Source: Tretioscincus oriximinensis
Taxonomy: Eukaryota > Chordata > Lepidosauria > Squamata > Gymnophthalmidae
NCBI GenBank assembly: GCA_022410635.1
Contig: JAJVDF010000261.1
Span: forward strand, 427,756-491,755
Length of the DNA: 64,000 bases
Reading direction: 5' to 3'
The position numbers and the translations under genes were made by a program. The notes beneath the pieces were generated by a model. The model worked only from the letters and a program-made list of their open reading frames with translations, was not told where the DNA came from and did not search any database. Positions 10,746 to 21,060 of the stretch are shown here, piece after piece (the stretch's first letter is position 1; each line of letters begins with the position of its first letter).

Positions 10746-12136
10746 ACATCAAACTGGCTGTTTATAGAAAGGCCACTTTCTTCCTTCACCCCTCGTTTTA
10801 GCTAGATAATGCCCACTTTGAAGGTAAGGAAAGCTAATTAATTGTGAAAATGAATCTATTTCTTATATGTTGCAGTGTTGTGGAGCCAAACTCTGAAAAC
10901 TACAGAGCTCTTTCTTGCAAAAGAGAGAAAGACTATTCTGCGTTTTGGTTTATAGTGCTAAAATAATAGCTAATCGAAAAATTCCTTGAATCAAATCCAA
11001 AAAGGTAAGCATTTAGGAGATGTTTGGGGAACTTTTATGGCCTTTCTGATTCCCCTTTTGGAATGAAAATACTTGATTGTCCAGTTCAGCTTGTTGTAAA
11101 CGTTTATCTGTAGCGTGAGGAAAGATTTATTCTTTCTGCATAAGGCAGAATACCCAGACTGCACAGACCATAGAGAGAAGTGAAGAATGATTTTTTTCCC
11201 CTTAACAGGTCTCTTTACAATTAGTGTTACCTGATCTCTGCTCTTTTGAAAGGTGAAACAGCGCATGTTATCCTGAGAAACTATATTCATTATAATCATT
11301 GCTAGACTTAACAGATACCAAATGTGATGGATTCAGCTGTTGGGTCACCCACCTTGGGAGAACAAAACCCTGGTCTAGAAGCTTAATATGTCAGTCACTC
11401 AACAGCAAGCCCTCCAGGTCCCTCTTCTTTCTTCCTTCTGAACCTGCGTAGCCACATGTCCTTGTTTCAGTGGAATGCAACAGCAACTTGAGCTTCACTT
11501 TCCCTCCATCTTTGCATCCGCTCTTGGAGTGTATCAACCTCATTGGGGCCTGAAAAGTAATTATCCCCAGTTCCCATGTGATGAATTAAGACCCTTGTGA
11601 GTTCTGTGCTTAATGGCGCAAAGCAACCTGAAGCTACCCTCATCAAGAAGTCACAGTTAGCACAATATTAAGAACTTTATTTACCTGGGATGACAGCTCA
11701 TTAATCAGCAGGGCCTGACTTGGGAAGCCAAAGGTTGAACATGATGTAGTGAAATCTGAAAAACAAAACCCAACCCAAACCCACCACTCAGAAGTAATCA
11801 AATAAATAAGAAACATTTCATCAGGGAAGTAACCAAGACCCAGCACTTTGACTACTTCAGCTGCATCCAGGTCTTCATTACACATTTCACTATACTGTCT
11901 GGATTATTGTATTCCAGTGGTGGTGTCTGGATGCAGTTTGGAGTTCTCATTAAGGAAAAGGATTGTAAGATTAAAAGGAAAACACACAACTCTTGTTATT
12001 TTACACTTGTAAATGGTTTTTCACTGAGACCCCCCAAACAAGGTTTTGCTACCACGATTATAGCTACATCAGGAAGATACCATCTTATGTGCTCACAGAA
12101 TTTCAATAATCCATTCGCTAAAAACCCCTATTATTA
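10746..12136. other. No recognised feature
   Basis: AT-rich with short frames only. Nothing supports a gene or a named repeat. Confidence 0.45.
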
Positions 12137-12187
12137 GAACATAAGAACATAAGAGGAGCCCTGCTGAATCGGGCCAATTGCACCTGG
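12137..12187 (-). mobile_element. LINE 3' terminus, interrupted copy (distal part)
   Basis: GAACATAAGAACATAAG followed by GAGCCCTGCTGAATCGGGCC is the reverse complement of the CR1/L2-group 3' end. The element continues at 12691 after a SINE-B insertion. Confidence 0.85.
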
Positions 12188-12405
12188 GCTGTTTGGAGGA
12201 GGAGGAGGAAGAGGAGGAGAAAGAGGAGGAGAAAAAGGAGGAGAAAGAGGAGAAGAAAGAGAAAGAGAAAAAGAAGCAGGAGGAGGAGAAGGAGAAGGAG
12301 AAGAAGAAGGAGGAGAAGGAGGAGAAGGAGGAGAAGGAGGAGAAGGAGGAGAAGGAGGAGAAGGAGGAGAAGGAGGAGAAGGAGAAGAAGGAGAAGAAGA
12401 AAAAT
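12188..12405. repeat. Polypurine tract (GGA/GAA/AAG mixture)
   Basis: About 218 bp almost purely of A and G, with a regular AGGAGA-type sub-repeat in its second half. It lies at the tail of a SINE-B copy and is probably that SINE's degenerate, expanded tail. Glu/Lys- and Leu-rich frames through it are artefacts. Confidence 0.9.
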
Positions 12406-12690
12406 CACTTGGTCCTTATACCTCGCTTTGTCTCATCTTTCAAAGGGACTCAAAGCGGCTTACAAGGGTATTTTGCCCGAAGGTTGACATTCTATCTTCC
12501 CCACCAAGCTATGGTGGTTCCCATGTATCTACTTGCAGTCAGCTGCAATTTCTTGAAATTCATGTTTTCGAATAGCTGGGTTGGCTAGAGCTACAGGCTA
12601 GTGGAAGGTGCTCATTCCTCCCCACGTCCAACACAGGGCTTCGAAACCCCATCTCCCAGATGAGAGGCGAATTCCTAAGCGACTGAGCCT
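12406..12690 (-). mobile_element. SINE-B nested in LINE
   Basis: A minus-strand SINE-B with 3' end, body and tRNA-like head (B-box region about 12639-12652). The extreme 5' end of the head is missing where LINE sequence resumes. About 45 bp of LINE 3' UTR seen in other copies is missing at the junction, so the insertion was accompanied by loss of host sequence. Confidence 0.8.
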
Positions 12691-12905
12691 TGCAAATGGC
12701 ATTTCATGAATTCTGCCTGTTGCTCTATCTCAGAGGCAGTATCAGGACATCCATCCTAGTAGCTGTTTATATCCTTGGTCTAATCCTGTCTTAAAGCTAC
12801 CACCTCTTCTGGAAGTAAATTCCACAGGCCGATGACCCTCTGGGTGAAAAAAATCCTTTGTCTGTCCTCACTCTTCTGCCCCTCAGTTTCAAGGAATGCT
12901 AACTC
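12691..12905 (-). pseudogene. LINE RT C-terminus and 3' UTR, interrupted copy (proximal part)
   Basis: Reverse complement of the segment seen at 62800-63010: the GAGCAACAGGCAG 3' UTR block and the region encoding the end of RT (a VRTDKG / FIQR / WNL-type stretch in broken frames). It forms one element with 12137-12187. Confidence 0.8.
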
Positions 12906-12929
12906 AGGTATTAAAAAGAGAGTAGATTT

Positions 12930-13080
12930 GCAATCTATGTTTCAAGTAAATTCATATGTACCATCACTAATCTGGTGGGAAAGATAGATGTAAGTCTTTG
13001 GGCAAAAGTTAACCTTGGAAGCCTCTCCGTATACTGAGAGCATGATGTAAATGCCAGATTTTTCTTCTTCTTCTTCTTCC
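12930..13080 (+). mobile_element. SINE-A fragment, plus strand
   Basis: Matches the SINE-A 3' half in forward orientation: CCATCACTAATCTGGTGGG, then GTAAGTCTTTGGGCAAAAG, ending in a TTCTTC run. The 5' head is absent. Confidence 0.6.
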
Positions 13081-13810
13081 CTGAAAAATAAAATGGTGTG
13101 GTGCATGTATGTGGGAACAGACAGGAAAAGATGAGAATTGGATGGAATTTGAGGTAAGCATGCACACTTGGCTGGGATGCATGCAACTCAGGCATAGGAG
13201 GGGAATGGGGGAAAGCAATCAATTGGGAGTCTGTGCACCCGAGTTCTCATGAGTACAATGGAACAGAAATAAAATTCCCCACAGATATATCAACTCCTCA
13301 CTGCAGTAATGCAGAAAAGTGAGAACAATGGGTATTTTGGATTTAAAACAAATTTGGAGTGTGCCTGAGACAACACAGAGCAGTTTAGATGGGAGAGTTA
13401 AAAAAACGAACATTGACAAAACACTTCAGCCTTTTATGTACTTATCATGCTAAACCTGTATTAGTAAATCCATATTTGATTGATCGAGATTAGTCACAGT
13501 ACCATGTGTCTGCAGTGAGCAGGTTGGGCAGCATTAGAACTGAGTCAATGCATGCAACAATACAGAAGCACATCTGTTGCAGCCATGCCCATGCTCATTC
13601 AGATCCTGTGTACATGTGGATGCCCCCTGATTAATCCAGAACTGGTATAGTGGTATATTATTACTGTTCCAATTAGAAGGCTCTTATAACTGATGTGATT
13701 CGGATTATGGCCCTGTTTGCATAGTAATCAGTAATCTGTTTTTGGCAGAGGGAGATGAATGCAGGAAAATACACTAGCAGACATGTCACTGGCAAACTTG
13801 AGGTCATTAG
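13081..13810. other. No recognised feature
   Basis: No nameable repeat or gene. Confidence 0.45.
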
Positions 13811-14136
13811 TGAATAAGAACAATAATAACAATAACAATAAAAACAACAAGAAGAATCGAGTTTTTTTATATCCCACTCTTTTCCAGAGCAGGTTACAGA
13901 GTTAATTTTTGCCTGAAGGCTTATATCTTATTCTATCTTCCCCATCAAGTTAATGATGGTACTCATTTATCTAATTGATATGCAAATTACAAATTTGCAC
14001 CTCTTTTGAATAGCTGAGTTGGCTAGAACTGCAGGCTAATGGAAGGTGCTCACCCCTCCCCACGTCCAACACAGGGCTTCGAAACCCGATCTCCCAGATG
14101 GAACTCTGTCTTCTTAGTGACCAAGCCATTCGTGCT
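13811..14136 (-). mobile_element. SINE-A with an AAC/AAT/AAG-rich tail
   Basis: A near complete minus-strand SINE-A. The tail region (13811-13857) is a mixed AAT/AAC/AAG simple repeat rather than pure AAG. Body blocks and the tRNA-like head (B box about 14078-14091, A-box-like GGCTTGGTCAC) are clear. Confidence 0.85.
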
Positions 14137-15174
14137 CAGTGGGTTCTGTAGCCAGTGGGTTCTGGCTAGTGGGTTCTCTGGCCCCATCCTCCCTTTGCCA
14201 TCCATTGTGCCTATTCATACTTCTTACCTGTGCAGCAAGAAGAGCAGAATCTGACCTGGAGTACCATCAGGCAAAGGGAATGGCATGACTGGGTACATGG
14301 GAACATTGGGTATTTGAAGGGGCAAGGGGGCTTTTTGGAGAAGGGGAAGCATGGTTTGGAGAGAAGAGGAAGGATGAGAGACCATTGGGACAACCCTATG
14401 GCAGTAGGAGATGGAGGCAGGAGAACCCACCAACAGCCTTGTGGATTGCCTTCCCCTCACCTTCTTCTTACTGCTCACTGATGCTTGTGTGACAGCTGGC
14501 GACAGAAGAGACTGTAGGCTGTGGGAAATAGCCTCACCATTTCACTTGCCTTCTTCCTAACCAATACAAACTTATACTGTGAATACATAATGGCTATTGG
14601 GCCTGTATTTCCCGCAGCAGATATTTGTGTAACTATCTTGATTCACAAATATCACTCATTGGAAAAATAAGACAGGGCAAGTTTGATTTAAAAATGGAGG
14701 TGAGTCCACTCTGATTGATCCTGCCTGTCTCATTTTTGGTGGGAAAACATAAACAACCTGCAGTGTGGAAGGAGACAAGTATGCAGAGAGGCACCTTCTT
14801 CACCCTTACTCCCACCCCCATAGTTGGCTAGACTAAGATTCAGTGAGGGTTGTTCTAGCTCTTCCATTCCCCATCCACAGGTGGAAAGTTTCCAACCCTA
14901 AATAGTCTGCTTATTGCCTTCACAAGCTAACAAAATGGGACTTAGAAGTGGACTGAGAGCAGAAGTTACCTGGATAAATTTAATTTCCCTTTAGTCCACT
15001 TCTGGAAGGGACATCCTCAGAACTGCTGAGGATGGTGAGTCCGATGCAGACAGATACCATTTTTTATTCGGATTAAACAAACAAAAATCTATCCATGTTC
15101 AAAGCTTGTTAAACGGCACCTAAAGATCATCCCAACAGCATGTATGTTTAGACTGATATTTACAACTGCCTGTT
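14137..15174. other. No recognised feature
   Basis: No nameable repeat or gene. Confidence 0.45.
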
Positions 15175-15360
15175 CCCCATGAAGTAGCTACCTGGTTTCA
15201 AAATNCTTACAGCTTCTTATTGCACCATATTCATATTGTGCCACATAGCACTTGGAACCACTTTGATAATACTTCTACCACCACCATCCCTCCCTCCTCC
15301 TAGAAATCAAGCCAGAAATTCTGTTATCAGTGGTCTTTGTCATCAGATCCATTTTGTTTT
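15175..15360 (+). repeat. Dispersed repeat U3, copy 1
   Basis: Shares an ordered series of blocks with 21590-21715: TTCATATTG(T/C)(G/A)CCACATA, an ACTTTG.TAAT(A) stretch, a CTCC(T/C) block, and GATCTTTGTCA-like sequence. Class unknown. Confidence 0.45.
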
Positions 15361-16220
15361 TTATGCTTCAGTTTGATAGCTATCACTAAACTCCCAGAAG
15401 GATAGCAATGNACACCTGCAATATGTGTATTTAAGGACACATTGGATTAATGCCAATCTGCATAACCTCCAACATTAAGGGTGTGGAAGGGCAAATCTGT
15501 TACCGCAGAGATATAATAAGCAGTTTAATCAAAAAGAATTTGGAGCATATCTCATCTAAAGATTTTTGAAACATTACATCTATTTGCTAGTTATGTTCAG
15601 GTCTGGATAGGTACATATTCACCTGCATTGTTGCAGTGTAGTTAAACAGTCATTCTACTGCATATAGTCTTTGTGAAAAAGGCTGCCTCCAGACAGTGAA
15701 AGGTGATACTCAAGAGTAGACCACACTGCCAAAAAATGATAGATCACAATGGCCGTGCCTACTAATAATCAAGATCAGAGACCCTCTGCTCAGGAATATG
15801 CTCCAAGTGTGAACCCAATGTATCAGGTACAGTTGGATTTCACACAACTGAACTATGAGAGGACTTAGGGGACCCTAAAGTGAATTTCCTAGTCCCAGGT
15901 TAAGATCTAAGGTAGGGCAAGTGCACCCCTATGATTTAAAAACTGCTACAATGCTATAATCCGAAATATAGCAATCGCATGTCCATGCATACCAAACATG
16001 AATATTCCGTGACCCAGTATCCCAGTTCTGTAACGTCACTCATTGATCTGGTTGCAGATCTTCATCTTTTTTTCGCAACAGCCAATAGAAGCAACTGCTG
16101 TTTTCTCAATTGTTTTAGCATCTTGTGTCTAGTTTGTGCACATGCATATGGTAGCGAGAATGCGAGGGTTCTCTGGAATGATGTCTGAATATCTCAACAA
16201 TAGTTTATTTCTGTGTAACA
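15361..16220. other. No recognised feature
   Basis: No nameable repeat or gene. Confidence 0.45.
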
Positions 16221-16224
16221 GCTC

Positions 16225-16695
16225 CAGAGCATACCCCCACCCAGACTATACCCGGGGTTAAAGTGGCTTACCCTGGGGGATAAACTGGCCTAAAGGCTAG
16301 ACTATAACCCTCCGGGCCAGATTATACCCCTCTAGGCCAGACTATACCCAGGGTTAAAGTGGCCTAGGCCACTTTATACCCCGGGGGATAAACTGGCCTA
16401 GCCCAGATTATACCCCTTTAGAAAAGATATTTACTGATTGGATTTCAAAGCTACTTTGTCTGTTATCATTTCACTGGTGTTCTCGCTATCTCTTACTATC
16501 ATATGCCCATCGATGCCACGGGACATAAACTGTCCTAGGCCAGACTATACCCCTTTGGAAAAGATATTTACTGATTGGATTTCAAAGTAGCTTCCTCTGT
16601 TAGCACTTCACTGGTATTCTCGCCTTCATATCATATGCCCATTGATGCCATGGGGGATAAACTGGCTTAGTCCAGACTATACTCATATAGAAAAG
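16225..16695. repeat. Palindrome-rich tandem array (CTAGGCCA / TATACCCC motifs)
   Basis: The first part (16240-16400) alternates forward and inverted copies of two half-motifs, CTAGGCCAGACTATACCCC and its complement GGGGATAAACTGGCCTAG. A perfect 22-bp palindrome lies at 16355-16376. The second part is a direct tandem repeat with a 137-bp period: GAAAAGATAT at 16421 recurs at 16558, and a third, diverged unit begins near 16672. A related palindromic block occurs at 20740-20850. I know no family with this structure. Confidence 0.85.
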
Positions 16696-16894
16696 CTGCT
16701 TACTCTGTTACCACTTGTGCATGAGAATTTTTTTAAGTGTGTGAGATTTTTTTGAAGTGTATGAGAAATTTGCATTTTTTATTTTTTACTGAGAGGAGGG
16801 TGCCTTCAGGAGCTGCCCCCAGTTACTGGATCCCCCTAGTGGTGGTGCATTGAATTTTTAAAAATCATATTTTTTTAACTGTGTGAGAATTTTT

Positions 16895-17243
16895 AAAGTG
16901 TGTGAGAATAACAGAGGATAACCACTCCCAACTCAGANATAAAGTCATTCATCACATGAAAAATGACTTGAAAGGAAAAATACAGGACTACTTGAACCAA
17001 AATGTGAATGAATATGTTAANGTCTCTGGAATCTCTTCTGATGGAGTTTGGGCAACTGATGCAGAGATCATGGACACAGCAGATATGCTGAGTTGTGACA
17101 TCGTCATCTACACAAAAGTCAGTGATTCCATGGATTGGTTGACCTATCCTGCGAGCTTCAATCTGCAGTCAATAACAGTACATGCACTTTATCTTGAAAA
17201 TAACCATGATCATTTTGATGCTGTCATCAGTGTTTACCTTTGA
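16895..17243 (+). pseudogene. OTU-type cysteine protease domain fragment, mobile-element derived
   Basis: The translation resembles the C-terminal two thirds of an OTU domain: ITEDNHSQLR (usual form G.E.NH..LR), VIHHMKND, a GVWATDAEIMDTADMLSCD block (usual W..D.E...A..L...I), IVIYTK, and ENNHDHFDAV, which carries the catalytic-histidine motif. The N-terminal Cys box (GDGNCFFRA type) is missing and there is no ATG, so this is a truncated, inactive piece. Two Ns fall inside. OTU domains occur in several transposon classes, including Helitron-like elements. The host element here is unknown. A second copy lies at 17727-17957. Confidence 0.65.
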
Positions 17244-17726
17244 ATGTTTATATTGAAGCGTGGACTTGCTAATCTTAGTAGTTGTGTGTTACGAATAGTC
17301 AAATTAGTTTAACCTTATGATACAATTGCACTGTACTGTTTTAGACATATGCTTTTATTTTAATGTCTACATACTACTAACTTTACCTGACAAAGCTGAA
17401 CCTCCAATTAAAAGTTGAAAAAGTAATTCTTGTGTATTTCACTTAATAATCTGGCCTAAGGGTGTACGAATTGGACTAGTCCCTCACCCTTGCTCCCCCT
17501 CAAAGTGTCTCCTCCCAAAGGGGTGGCCTTCTTTGTTGTTCATCCCTTTTGTAGGCCTCCTGGTGGCAGCCTGCCCCACCAGCAGCCCTGTATATTGGCT
17601 CTCAACTTCATTGCTGGGCCCAGGTTTCTTCAGGCTGCCTGGGCTTAATTCTGCAAGATACTACCTGGCAGCAGGTGGAGATCACATTGCNGGATCCTGC
17701 TGGTCCTGCAGCAGGACCCAGGAAGA
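17244..17726. other. Spacer between the two OTU-like fragments
   Basis: No recognised domain. The part from about 17450 is GC-richer. It opens with CTGGCCTAAGG, which recalls the palindromic array motif at 16.3 kb. The link is weak. Confidence 0.4.
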
Positions 17727-17957
17727 TGGGAAGAAAATGACTTGACAAAAAAACTACAGGACAACTTGAACCAATATATGAACATTTCTGGCATCTCTCT
17801 GTTATGAATTCATTCAGTAACTTTCACTATAAAAGTTAAACACCAGTTAAAATAGCACCAAACTTCACAGAAAATANATTCTGGACACAAAATTTAGAGA
17901 TCANGGCCATAGCAAATCTGCTGAGTTGCAACATTGTCATCTATACAAAACTAATTA
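17727..17957 (+). pseudogene. Second, more decayed OTU-like fragment
   Basis: ATGACTTGAC...CAACTTGAACCAATATATGAA matches 16962-17017 of the first copy. After a foreign stretch at about 17800-17875, the frame WTQNLEI.AIANLLSCNIVIYTKL matches the first copy's WATDAEIMDTADMLSCDIVIYTKV. Diverged and interrupted, so older or freer to decay. The histidine end is missing. Confidence 0.6.
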
Positions 17958-18359
17958 TTATCCTTATATATAAATAGCATCGGGATGTTCATTAATTCCA
18001 ATATGTATATGGGATGCTGCTTGTGATTGAACAGCAAAAGACTCAAAACATTGGGGACACAGGGACAAGTTGCCAGTGAAGCAAGGAGTGCTCCACTAGG
18101 CAAAAGTAGCTCCAGTGGCAATGATGAAGGCAGTACCAATGCCATAACTGAGTTCCCATGAGAGACCAATAGGCCTCTGGCCNTGAAAACCCATCCCTGC
18201 TCTCCTGCCCTCCCATACCAGGACCACACCTCAGCCTCAGATGCCTCAGGTAATCAACCCCAAGGATTTTTCCTGTTCTCTAAGCCCCCCTAAAACTATC
18301 CTGATAGATGCAGCTTAGCAGTGTCTGCTGGGGCAACCTCCCCCTTCCCCTTCTCCCCC

Positions 18360-18615
18360 TCACAGAAGACAATCCATGGAGTGGCCTGTCTTCTGTTTCA
18401 CCCCTTCAGCTGGGTACAAGTAAATGACTAACTAAGCCCCTCCGCTCCTCCTTCCACTCCTCCCCTCTTATTTCAGCACCTCCCAACCACTGAGAAATTT
18501 GTCTTCTTTGCCCCTGCACTGCCACATCCCCGCAGAAGAAGAGTAATTGAGTGGCTCTTGTTTTGCCCCCCACCCTGGACATAAGTAAACGCCTACTCAA
18601 GTCCCCCAGCCTACC
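18360..18615. repeat. Diverged direct repeat, period about 170 bp
   Basis: The segment 18362-18440 (GAAGAC..., then GAGTGGC, a GTAAATGACTAACTAAG-like end and a CCCC block) recurs in order at 18531-18610 with many substitutions. Pyrimidine-rich. No coding signal. Confidence 0.4.
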
Positions 18616-18644
18616 TGTCCGCCTTCACCTCCTTAAACAAACCT

Positions 18645-18732
18645 AGAGAATGAAGAAGAGCTGCAGGAGGAACAGCAGACATTGCAGGCAGCAGCTGGAG
18701 TTCTGGAGGAAGCTGATGATGAACAAACATAA
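18645..18732 (+). pseudogene. Short acidic ORF after an acceptor-like site
   Basis: Following a CCTAG acceptor-like sequence, one frame reads ENEEELQEEQQTLQAAAG and then VLEEADDEQT before a TAA stop. The composition (Glu/Gln/Ala, heptad-like) looks protein-like and may be the last exon of the same mobile element as the OTU fragments. I cannot identify the family. Confidence 0.3.
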
Positions 18733-19212
18733 CTGAATAAGATGCAATTGATCCTAGAAAACATACTGTGATGCTCAATGGGATTAGCACAGAAGGGCAT
18801 GGATTCTGGCTGCACAAGCTCGTCAGAGAAGCTTTGCTGGGAACAATAGTGATTACTTGCCCTTCTACCTAGCTTGTATTTGGATACTTTGGCTTACACT
18901 GTCCCTTGGATTGTTTAAAAACCTTGACCATTCTCTCCTCCCTTGTCACTTTGGATATTGGATTTTCTAGACATCTCTGGTCTCCTAAGGTGCTTCTGGG
19001 AATTTTTGTGTGGCATCAAAGCAAACACTTTTACATGTTTCTGTTATTTGAGATAGGGTTCTTGTCTCCCTCTATTATCTGCCTCTTAGAGTTGTTAGGC
19101 AACAGAGAGATGGTTTAATAGACTCATGTGCCACAGAAATAGACATGGTCAAGTATCAAGGGTTGGCTGTCCCTGATATTTAATGACTGGACGGTGACTT
19201 GAGGTAGCTTGC

Positions 19213-19520
19213 CCTGTGGTCCTTAACACCCGTCGAATAATTCACACGGANGACTCTGCAGGTACAACAGGCNATCCTAGGAGGTCCACNNGTCATGGAT
19301 TCCTCCAGAGGGGCCCAAAACGTCAACTTTTATTGACCTCAGTATCAGAAGGCATGATTAAAACTATGACAAGGTGAAAGGGGCGGANGAGACCCAACGT
19401 GGGTCAGTGATGTCACGTATGATGCGTTATTCCCCCTCCCAAGTGGGTGCAGCCTGGGTACAGGAAATCCAAATATGGGCAAAGAAGTGTGTGTGGTGTG
19501 ACTACTGAATGGACCTTAGC
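19213..19520 (-). mobile_element. Possible LTR (U3-R-U5-like), minus strand
   Basis: On the minus strand an AATAAAAG signal (about 19330-19337) is followed by a roughly 115-bp GC-rich stretch ending in GGACCACA near 19215. On the plus strand this begins TGTGG. This suits a polyadenylation signal plus U5, with TG...CA-type ends. Four of the isolated N sites fall here, as expected for a multi-copy family. The other end, a TATA box and a TSD were not found. Confidence 0.35.
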
Positions 19521-20261
19521 TACCATTGTGATCCCCTGTCAATCAAACTAATGACAGGAACAGTGAATCATACCAAGGTCCCAGGATTCTGATGACCCTT
19601 GATTGATAGCAAACAAAAGATAGATGGCAGTATCTATAGAAAGGCAGAAAGAGTAAATAGTGGCTTCCCCTTGGTACAGTGGGGTTAGCTTCAGGCTATG
19701 TTGCCAAAGTGGTTTTCCCAGCAGGGGCCAAGCTAGCCCTAGTGTTGAGGCCAACAGTTGACTTCCCTAGCTGATGGGATTAGGTGATCCTATTCAGTAA
19801 GGCCATTTAGAAAGGAGCTACCCATTCACAGGTGCCCCTGAAGGTAAGGAAGAAGATTAAGTAGGTTCCTGGGGTTGTGTAGAGGTCAGCTTGACCAAGG
19901 AAAATTTTGCAAGAAATTACCCAGAGGCCTCACTTTGGTATCTAGGTCCAGACAGGTATATTTGATATTAATAATATATATTATTCCTAATATGTGTCCC
20001 AGGGATAATTCCCTACAGTCAAGCAAAGGAGCACCACTGGATACGTCTGCTTCTGTCCGAGCCCTCAGTTGAAATGGGGAGCAATTGAGATTTATTTTTC
20101 CTACACCAGCCCTAATAGCCAATCTAGGAAGAAAAAACACAGGTTCTCCCCATTGTAGACAAAGGACTCTGAGGAAAGCATCTGCCAAACCAGCCCTTGC
20201 TGGGCCAACAGATGAGGAGGAGGGAAGGGAAAGGAAGGGAGTACGAAGTGTGAGTTGTGGT
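19521..20261. other. Unclassified, possibly retroelement interior
   Basis: A minus-strand open frame covers 19886-20188 (100 codons) without a recognised motif. It could be internal sequence of the neighbouring LTR-like element, but nothing visible proves it. Confidence 0.25.
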
Positions 20262-20727
20262 AGGTGGGTGGCTGGGGAAAGAGGCAGAAGAGATGGGTGG
20301 GGTGGGGGAAGAGGAGGAAGANNNNNNNNNNNNNNNNNNNNNNNNNNNNNNNNNNNNNNNNNNNNNNNNNNNNNNNNNNNNNNNNNNNNNNNNNNNNNNN
20401 NNNNNNNNNNNNNNNNNNNNNNNNNNNNNNNNNNNNNNNNNNNNNNNNNNNNNNNNNNNNNNNNNNNNNNNNNNNNNNNNNNNNNNNNNNNNNNNNNNNN
20501 NNNAGGTGGGTGGGGGGAAGAGGAGGAAGGGTAAGGTGGGTGGGGGAAGAGGAAGAAAGGTAAGGTGGATGGGGGGAAGAGGAGGAAGAGTGGGGTAGGG
20601 TGGAGGTCGGGAGGGAAAGAGGAGGAAGAGTGGCGTGGGTGTGGGAAGAGTGGGGTTGGGTGTGGGAAAATGAGGAAGAGTGGGGTGGGGAAAGAGGAGG
20701 AAGAGTGGGGGAAGAGGAGGGGGTATG
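20262..20727. repeat. GA-rich minisatellite containing the assembly gap
   Basis: Repeats of about 30 bp built from GGTGGGTGGGGGAAGAGGA and AGAGGAGGAAGAGTGGGGT variants flank a 182-base run of N (20322-20503). The unit continues on both sides, so the gap is most likely more of the same array. The true length is unknown. Open frames here are artefacts. Confidence 0.85.
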
Positions 20728-20739
20728 AATTTTCCTAGT

Positions 20740-20850
20740 ACAATTTATAATCTGGGGGTATGATATAGCCTAGGCCATTTTATACCCCGGGGGTATAAAC
20801 TAGCCCAGGGGGTTATGAATTGGTCTAGGCCAATTTATACCAGGTGTGCA
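20740..20850. repeat. Second palindromic block (CTAGGCCA / TATACCCC motifs)
   Basis: Contains the motifs of the 16.2-kb array: AGCCTAGGCCATTTTATACC, then a 21-bp odd palindrome at 20779-20799 (TTTATACCCC, G, and its complement), then GGTCTAGGCCAATTTATACC. The order resembles 16361-16400. Confidence 0.8.
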
Positions 20851-20894
20851 GCCAGCCATAATGACAGATAGGATCTTAACTTAATCTATCTTAA

Positions 20895-21060
20895 TAAGGA
20901 TTTCCACCTAAACTCCAGGATAGAAGTTTGGACCTTTAATGGGTATGAAAAAGTGATTTCCCCCCNTAGGTGTACTAGTGTACTAGCTATTGGAAACTGC
21001 ACCTGGTGAGAAAGCCCTATAGCCATTGTTCTTTATGTGGGAATCTAACCATAATCTACC
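20895..21060. mobile_element. M1 foldback element, copy 1 (diverged)
   Basis: Carries the M1 interior (AATGGGTATGAAAAAGTGATT, then TGCACCTGGTGAGAAA) between degraded inverted ends (TTTCCACCTAAA near 20920 and TTTATGTGGGAATC near 21035-21048). Confidence 0.6.

Noticed and set aside
12118..12588. Glu/Lys-rich and Leu-rich proteins
   Set aside because: Translations of the polypurine tract and the adjoining SINE-B.
16401..16695. CRISPR-like spaced repeats
   Set aside because: The repeats are two to three 137-bp tandem units with no constant short repeat and no variable spacers, and the genome is eukaryotic.
20085..20598. Three overlapping proteins spanning the gap
   Set aside because: They run through 182 Ns and a minisatellite; there is no real frame.
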